This document shows, one piece after another, positions 59,288 to 64,000 of a stretch of DNA of 64,000 nt. The position numbers were made by a program, and so were the translations under genes. Origin of the DNA: Pseudomonadota bacterium (GTDB lineage Bacteria; Myxococcota_A; Polyangia; Haliangiales; Haliangiaceae); contig JAKSDA010000122.1 of the NCBI GenBank assembly GCA_022360315.1, forward strand, positions 1 to 64,000. The letters run 5' to 3'. Position 1 is the stretch's first letter; the number at the start of each line of letters is the position of its first letter. The notes beneath the pieces were generated by a model. It had not been told where the DNA came from and made no database searches. It saw only the letters and a list, made by a program, of their open reading frames with translations.

Positions 59288-59875
59288 TCAGGCGTCGGGA
59301 TTGAGCTGGCCGAAGGTGTACACCACGGCCCCGGTAGTACTGTCGTTGTCGATCCCGACGTAGCCGCTTTTGGCCATTTCGTCGAGTTCGCTCTCGACCT
59401 GTGCGAAGGTCTTGCCCGTGGCCAGAACGCCCTGGGTGACGGTGAGTGTGCCGCCGTATTTGGACGCGGCCTTGACCAGCTTGATGCGAAAGGTCTCGGG
59501 AGTGGATTGGGCAGCGGGTGGGAGTGCCGGGGCGGTGGTCGATTCAGCTAGCTCAAGTGCCGGGATGGCAGCTGTACTGCTCTCGCTGGCCGGAGGCAGC
59601 TGGCGCAATTGCGCCGCCTGGAGCGCCCGTTTCTCGGCCAGGGCCTTGAGTGCTGCGGCCTTGGTGTTCTCCTCGGCGACCATGGCGGGCAGGCGGATGA
59701 GATCGACCAGCTGGCCGACCCCGAAGAGTCCGAAGGTGAACAGATACAAGAGACCCGTGCCCGGACGGCCTAGATAGAAGCGATGGATTCCGAAGAAGCC
59801 TAGAAAACAGGCCAGCCACAGAGCAAACGCCACCCCTTTATTGTTCGGACCTTCTTGCTCGAGATCATCTCTCAT
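59288..59875 (-). CDS. TM2-domain membrane protein with C-terminal soluble region
   Basis: 195 residues. TM2 domain in the first 70: [20 protein letters not shown], then [20 protein letters not shown] and [10 protein letters not shown], a two-helix unit with the conserved GxxGxHRFYLG and DxxRLP motifs. The rest is an Ala/Pro-rich linker and an 80-residue C-terminal domain ([20 protein letters not shown] ... [18 protein letters not shown]) likely to be small and beta-alpha. Function unknown. ATG at 59875 (TTG 59884 is possible). Divergent from the exporter gene. Confidence 0.82.
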   Translation of the reverse strand: MRDDLEQEGPNNKGVAFALWLACFLGFFGIHRFYLGRPGTGLLYLFTFGLFGVGQLVDLIRLPAMVAEENTKAAALKALAEKRALQAAQLRQLPPASESSTAAIPALELAESTTAPALPPAAQSTPETFRIKLVKAASKYGGTLTVTQGVLATGKTFAQVESELDEMAKSGYVGIDNDSTTGAVVYTFGQLNPDA

Positions 59876-60041
59876 TAGACCCAAGCATAGCGCGAGTTGA
59901 CAATATGTGTACGGTGCCTGGTGCGGTGCCGTGCCGGTACGACATCATTGACCGGACCCGGTGTCGCACCAGCCGGGGCGATCCGTACCGCTGAACCCTT
60001 GGACCGGCCTCGGCTTTTGTGGTTGGCTATCGTTCTTCATC

Positions 60042-62618
60042 GTGACCGAGCAGACGCTCAGAGATCTCTACGGGCTCGACAGCAACGCTCGTCCATCCGG
60101 TTGGTTGCCAACCGTGCTCGGCTTTGTACTGCGCCACAGCGCGGCAGTTGTCGCGTCGGTGCTGGGACTGACCGTCGCGTGCGGTATCCTGGCCGCGCAG
60201 CTCGGCCTGGTCACCGATTTTGCCCAGCTGATTCCCGACGACACCCGCAGCGTGGTCGAGCAGCGCCAGGGCGAGCGGTACCTGGGCAACACGTCCCTTC
60301 TCGTCGTGGTCATCCGGACCCGGGCCGATCGTGGTGGCGGACCCGGTGAGGATGCTGGCAGCCGGGCCAGACAGGCCGCTCGATCGCTATCCGAGGCGCT
60401 GTCGGGCGACCCGGAATTCGATTTTGTCCTCCACCGCTTCGATCGTGCATTTTTTGAGCGCAATGCTCTCCTCTACCTGACCAAAGACCAACTCGAAGAC
60501 CTCGAGCAACGCCTCGACAGGCGCATTCGCGCCGAAGTGCTCCGGGCAAACCCGCTCTTCGTGCCGCTCGACGAGGACCTCGACAGTGATCCCGACGGCG
60601 CCGGGGCGGATAACCCCGGGCAAGGCGAGCCCGATATTTTCGATCCCGAGACCTTTCGCCAGCTTTACTTCAAGGACCGCAACGACCTCGAGACCGGCGA
60701 GTATCTGGTCGATTCGACCGGCACCACGTACCTGGTTCTGGCCCGGCCGATCCGGCCTCCGGTCGATATCAACTACAACAAGTCCATCTTGCGCCGGGTC
60801 GGCGATCACGTGGCTGCGCTGAAGCTGGATGATCGGTACGGTCCGGGGCTCGAAATCGAGTTTTCGGGCAACTACTGGACCACCACCGAAGAAAACGACG
60901 CGGTCAAGCGCGATCTTGCCAATGCCGGTCTATTGTCGAGCGCGCTTCTTCTCGCCGTGGTTCTGTTCTACTTCCGCCGGGTGCGCGCGGTGTGGATCAT
61001 ATTTATCCCCCTGGTTTCCGGGGTCGTGGTCATGATGGGCTACGTCAAGCTTGCCGTGGGCCAGCTCAACACGGTCACCGGCTTTTGCTTTGCCCTGTTC
61101 ATGGGCCTGTCCATCGACTTTGCCATCCACCTTCTGGCCCGCTACGACGAGGAGCGCGGCCGGGGATGTTCGGTATTCGACGCCCTGCTCACGACCTACC
61201 GCGAGACCGGCCGGGCCTCGGTGCTTGCTGCGGTCACCTCATCGGTTGGATTTTTGTCCCTGGTGGCCGGCGATTTCGAGGGATTTCGCGACTTCGGCAT
61301 CATTGCCGGGGGTGGTATCATGATCTGTCTGGCCGTCATCGCGGTGTTGTTTCCGGCCGTGATCGCCCTGTCGCTGCGCTTTGTGCGCGAGGCTCGTTTT
61401 GCCGGGTTCGACCTCGGCCTGGCCTCGCAGCAGCGTCGGCCGCGCTACGCCCGCGCAACCGTGCTGATCGGCGCCGCGGTCCTCTGCCTGCTCGCCTGGC
61501 GGGCCGGCTATCTCGAATGGGAAGATGATTTTCGCAACCTGCGTGGGGGTTCGGAGCGCAATCTGGAGACAGCCGACCTGGTCAGGCAGATCCTGGGCCG
61601 GTCGACCCAGCCGGCGGTTCGCATAACCGACAGCCTGGCCGAGGCAGCCGCCTTGACCCGGGCCTGCAACAGCGAGCGCGAGGCGCGCGCCGAGCGTACC
61701 ACGGTCGAGTTATGCCTTTCACTGGCCGATTTTCTGCCGGTCGACCAGGCTGCCAAACTGCCCATCATCGCCGGCATTGTCGGCCTGCTCAGCGACAAGC
61801 GGCTGGACGCGATCGACGACGACGAACGGCGAGCCAAACTGCGAGAGCTGCGCGATCAAGCGCCCAGAGCCCCGCTCACCGAGGCCGATCTGCCGGCCGA
61901 GATCGTGGCCAGCTTTGTCGGAATTTCCGGTGACAAGTACCTCATGAAGGCGTATCCGGCCGATTCGACGTGGCTGGCATCCAACAACATCCGCTTTGCC
62001 GAAGAGCTCAGCGCGGGCGACGGCGTATCGGACTCGGACATCGGCCCGATCGGTTCGGCAATGATCATGGCCGATCTGATGCGGGTCATGAAACGCGACA
62101 GCCTGGTCATTGTGACCATTGCATTGCTGGCGGTATTTGCCGTCCTCGTGGTTTTGTTCCGTTCGGCAACCAAGGCCATGGCCTGTTACGCGCCGCTCTT
62201 GTTGAGTCTATCCGCCACGGTTGGCCTGATGCAGCTTCTGGACATGCGGCTCGGCCTGTTCAACATGATCGTCCTGCCCTCGCTGATCGGGATCGGCGTG
62301 GACAATAACGTGCATCTCTTTCACCGTTATCAGCTCGAGGGCCGAGGGTCGTGGCCGTACACGATCAAGACCACCGGGGTTGCCTGCCTGATGGCTGCGG
62401 TGACCACCATGGCCGGTTTTGCCGGCCTGATCCTGGCCGGGCATCGCGGCCTCAACACCATCGGCGACCTGGCCATCCTGGGCATCGTGACCGCCACGGT
62501 GGTCTCGCTGGTATTTTTGCCCGCGGCGATCGCATTGGTCGAGTGGCGCTTCAAGGGCACCTGCTTCGGGGTATTTCCCGACCACGAATTCGACGGCGGC
62601 AAGCGCCATACGCGGTAG
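60042..62618 (+). CDS. MMPL/RND-superfamily exporter
   Basis: About 858 residues, two halves of six membrane helices each. Helix 1 is VASVLGLTVACGILAAQLGL; the first membrane bundle includes SSALLLAVVLFYFRRVRAVW, VSGVVVMMGYVKLAVG and GLSIDFAIHLLARYDEERGR, the second VIVTIALLAVFAVLVVLF, SLIGIGVDNNVHLFHRYQLE and LMAAVTTMAGFAGLILAGHR. The paired IDFAIHLLARY and VDNNVHLFHRY carry the conserved Asp for proton coupling in the MMPL/HpnN group. Large loops lie in the periplasm after helices 1 and 7. It exports lipids or hopanoids in relatives; no accessory protein is adjacent. GTG 60042 chosen (start uncertain). Confidence 0.85.
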   Translation: MTEQTLRDLYGLDSNARPSGWLPTVLGFVLRHSAAVVASVLGLTVACGILAAQLGLVTDFAQLIPDDTRSVVEQRQGERYLGNTSLLVVVIRTRADRGGGPGEDAGSRARQAARSLSEALSGDPEFDFVLHRFDRAFFERNALLYLTKDQLEDLEQRLDRRIRAEVLRANPLFVPLDEDLDSDPDGAGADNPGQGEPDIFDPETFRQLYFKDRNDLETGEYLVDSTGTTYLVLARPIRPPVDINYNKSILRRVGDHVAALKLDDRYGPGLEIEFSGNYWTTTEENDAVKRDLANAGLLSSALLLAVVLFYFRRVRAVWIIFIPLVSGVVVMMGYVKLAVGQLNTVTGFCFALFMGLSIDFAIHLLARYDEERGRGCSVFDALLTTYRETGRASVLAAVTSSVGFLSLVAGDFEGFRDFGIIAGGGIMICLAVIAVLFPAVIALSLRFVREARFAGFDLGLASQQRRPRYARATVLIGAAVLCLLAWRAGYLEWEDDFRNLRGGSERNLETADLVRQILGRSTQPAVRITDSLAEAAALTRACNSEREARAERTTVELCLSLADFLPVDQAAKLPIIAGIVGLLSDKRLDAIDDDERRAKLRELRDQAPRAPLTEADLPAEIVASFVGISGDKYLMKAYPADSTWLASNNIRFAEELSAGDGVSDSDIGPIGSAMIMADLMRVMKRDSLVIVTIALLAVFAVLVVLFRSATKAMACYAPLLLSLSATVGLMQLLDMRLGLFNMIVLPSLIGIGVDNNVHLFHRYQLEGRGSWPYTIKTTGVACLMAAVTTMAGFAGLILAGHRGLNTIGDLAILGIVTATVVSLVFLPAAIALVEWRFKGTCFGVFPDHEFDGGKRHTR

Positions 62619-62748
62619 ATCCGGTCGCGGTATCGATCTACTCCGCCATCTTCTCTATCACAAATGTTACCTCTTCGCCGATCGGGCATGGGTCGGCGGG
62701 AGGAACGGCCGAGGTTTTGGTGAATGCCGACCGGGTGCGCCGGCGACA

Positions 62749-63036
62749 GTGTTTCACGCGGTGGTTTCGGGCCAATGCTGGATTCGTCTGGCCGGCGATT
62801 CGAACCGATGGCCCCGGGCCCGCATACTCGCTGCAAGCCGGACACGTCGCCGTTGTCGCCTGCGACCGGCGTCATATCATCGCGTCGCCCGCCGATCGGC
62901 CACCGGTGAAATCGCCGAACGCGTCGGCTATTCATCGCAAGACGCATTGAGCCGCGTATTCAAGCGCGTCGTGGGCACGAGCATGGGCGCCTACCGCAGC
63001 GCGCTGGTGCGGGACCGCAACCACAGTTCGTACTGA
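62749..63036 (+). pseudogene. AraC-family regulator remnant with cupin domain
   Basis: Frame 1 starts FHAVVSGQCWIRLAGDSNRW, then frame 2 continues GPGPAYSLQAGHVAVVACDR, together a cupin-like AraC ligand domain. Frame 1 resumes with the end of an AraC helix-turn-helix: GEIAERVGYSSQDALSRVFK and RVVGTSMGAYRSAL. The middle (over 100 residues, the rest of the cupin and first helix-turn-helix) is missing, so this is a frameshifted and deleted pseudogene. The rest of 62619-63319 holds this relic and the hairpin below and no other gene. Confidence 0.55.
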
Positions 63037-63119
63037 GGCCAACGGCCGAGCCGTCCGGGAGTCCGGCCGTCCGGGGCTTTGCCCAAAAATGACAGCCCGA
63101 GCGCGAAGGGGTCGGGCCG

Positions 63120-63158
63120 CACACGATCACGTTGGAGCATTTTCAACGTGATCGTGTG
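63120..63158. repeat. Perfect 15-bp inverted repeat
   Basis: CACACGATCACGTTG, 9-base loop GAGCATTTT, CAACGTGATCGTGTG. No T-run follows, so a protein-binding site, recombination site or element end is more likely than an intrinsic terminator, though a hairpin in RNA would be very stable. Confidence 0.75.
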
Positions 63159-63319
63159 TAGCTCGCATTATTCACCACACCATCTGCTCTGGTCATTTGC
63201 CAGATCTTCCCCGGCAGCTGCGACCTCGGACGATGCCGTGGCGAATAATACGGGCTAGCCTCGCGTGTCCTGGCTGCCCCCGGTCTGCGATCATCCGTCC
63301 GCCTGGATATATTGATGGC

Positions 63320-63961
63320 TCAAGACGTGTGCTGATAGACCAGATCGGTGCGCAGAGCATATTTGCTTCCTCGCGTGACTGCGCACGCTTCGTGCAAGAT
63401 GCGGTGCTGGAACATCAGGGCGCGCCCGGTTTTTGGCGTGACCGTTACGTCGAGTTCGGGGAAGTTGGTCGCGCCACCTGTGAAATCGTCGTTGAGGTAA
63501 ACGACCAGCGTCACCCGGCTCACTCCGCCCTCGACTGCCAGTTCGGTATCCCAGTGTACACCATGGCGTTCTCCAGGCGCGTAGCGGTAGACGCGAAGTC
63601 TGGGATTTGCGCAGAGTAACGAGCCACCCTGGAATGTGTCTGGAAATGCCCCGTACTCGTGGAGAACGCGCTGACGTGTGCCGGCCAGAACGCGCCCGGC
63701 GTCGGCCGTGTCATCCCACATCACCCGACGATTGTTGCGCACACGCTCGTCGACACCCACCCCATCCCGCCGGATGACCGGAGCAATGATAGGGTCGCCC
63801 TGTTCAAATCGCTCGATATAGCGTTGGCAGGCTTCGCGGCTGAGCACATCATCCGCGGCCCACCACAGCCGCTGCTTCAAGTCGAGGTGGCCGGAGAACA
63901 CGAAAAGCAGTGTAAAACGAATCTGCGCCAGCAGCCATGCGGCGCCACCACAGAGGCGCAA
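63320..63961 (-). CDS. 2OG-Fe(II) oxygenase (prolyl 4-hydroxylase-like)
   Basis: At least 213 residues, perhaps continuing past the right edge. A double-stranded beta-helix dioxygenase: RLRVYRYAPGERHGVHWDTE carries the HxD iron ligands, LVVYLNDDFTGGATNFPELD is the conserved prolyl-hydroxylase strand, and FQHRILHEACAVTRGSKYAL has the distal His and the Arg/Lys for 2-oxoglutarate. It probably hydroxylates a protein or peptide proline or similar. The TTG at 63961 and GTG at 63901 are possible starts; the frame is open to the window edge, so the N-terminus is uncertain. Confidence 0.8.
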   Translation of the reverse strand: MRLCGGAAWLLAQIRFTLLFVFSGHLDLKQRLWWAADDVLSREACQRYIERFEQGDPIIAPVIRRDGVGVDERVRNNRRVMWDDTADAGRVLAGTRQRVLHEYGAFPDTFQGGSLLCANPRLRVYRYAPGERHGVHWDTELAVEGGVSRVTLVVYLNDDFTGGATNFPELDVTVTPKTGRALMFQHRILHEACAVTRGSKYALRTDLVYQHTS

Positions 63962-64000
63962 TAGCCTTTGGCAGCGAAAAGCTCCGGGACGTGATCGAGT

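Overview
The window is GC-rich chromosomal DNA with strong third-position GC bias, dense genes and almost no phage or plasmid functions. The gene content is most like a myxobacterium (Myxococcota): a four-module FAR/AMP-ligase/ACP/PlsC lipid synthase of the kind described as ElbD in Myxococcus, an FHA sigma-54 activator, a single-pass Ser/Thr kinase, giant TPR proteins, a cyclic-nucleotide-binding acyltransferase, a RavA/ViaA pair and a stray PKS module. The phylum is inferred from this mix; no rRNA or marker gene is present.

Layout. 1-2.5 kb is a decayed accessory strip: the frameshifted C-terminus of a serine recombinase, an intact toxin-antitoxin pair, degenerate tandem repeats and the C-terminal part of a caspase/CHAT-like protein. 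2.5-9.4 kb holds two overlapping giant TPR genes, the second with a C39-type papain-fold domain. 9.4-16 kb: an MprF-type aminoacyl transferase with inverted architecture, an OmpA-domain protein, an NTP/NDP-exchange-type transporter, a lipoprotein and an FHA/degenerate-GGDEF/sigma-54 activator. 16-17 kb is a metallo-hydrolase lipoprotein. 17.2-25.3 kb is one minus-strand operon (HAD-IB, LarA/DUF2088, ElbD-like synthase, NAD epimerase), proposed here as an ether-lipid pathway.

25.7-26.6 kb is an inserted resolvase with its own res-like site next to a beta-helix gene remnant. 26.7-33.4 kb: arginase-family enzyme, HAD-IG nucleotidase, CblC-like protein, then an operon of GMC oxidoreductase, Gfo/Idh/MocA dehydrogenase and a membrane protein. 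33.4-37.7 kb: an orphan DH/pseudo-KR/ACP PKS protein preceded by an unusually AT-rich, hairpin-bearing non-coding kilobase. 37.7-41 kb: RavA/ViaA pair. 41-48.8 kb: LuxI/FeeM-like acyltransferase fused to a cyclic-nucleotide sensor, MOSC protein, Ser/Thr kinase, serine hydrolase, V4R-like protein and acyl-CoA carboxylase beta chain. 48.8-59.1 kb: VWA-protein tail, UMF1-type transporter, MoxR ATPase, hybrid histidine kinase, SbcC and SbcD. 59-64 kb: TM2 protein, MMPL/RND exporter, AraC remnant, a perfect 15-bp hairpin and a 2OG-Fe(II) oxygenase.

The best candidates for new biology are the ElbD-like operon, the TPR/C39 gene pair beside a caspase-like remnant, the acyltransferase-CNB fusion, and the PKS protein whose ketoreductase has lost its catalytic tyrosine. 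No tRNA, rRNA or CRISPR array was seen.
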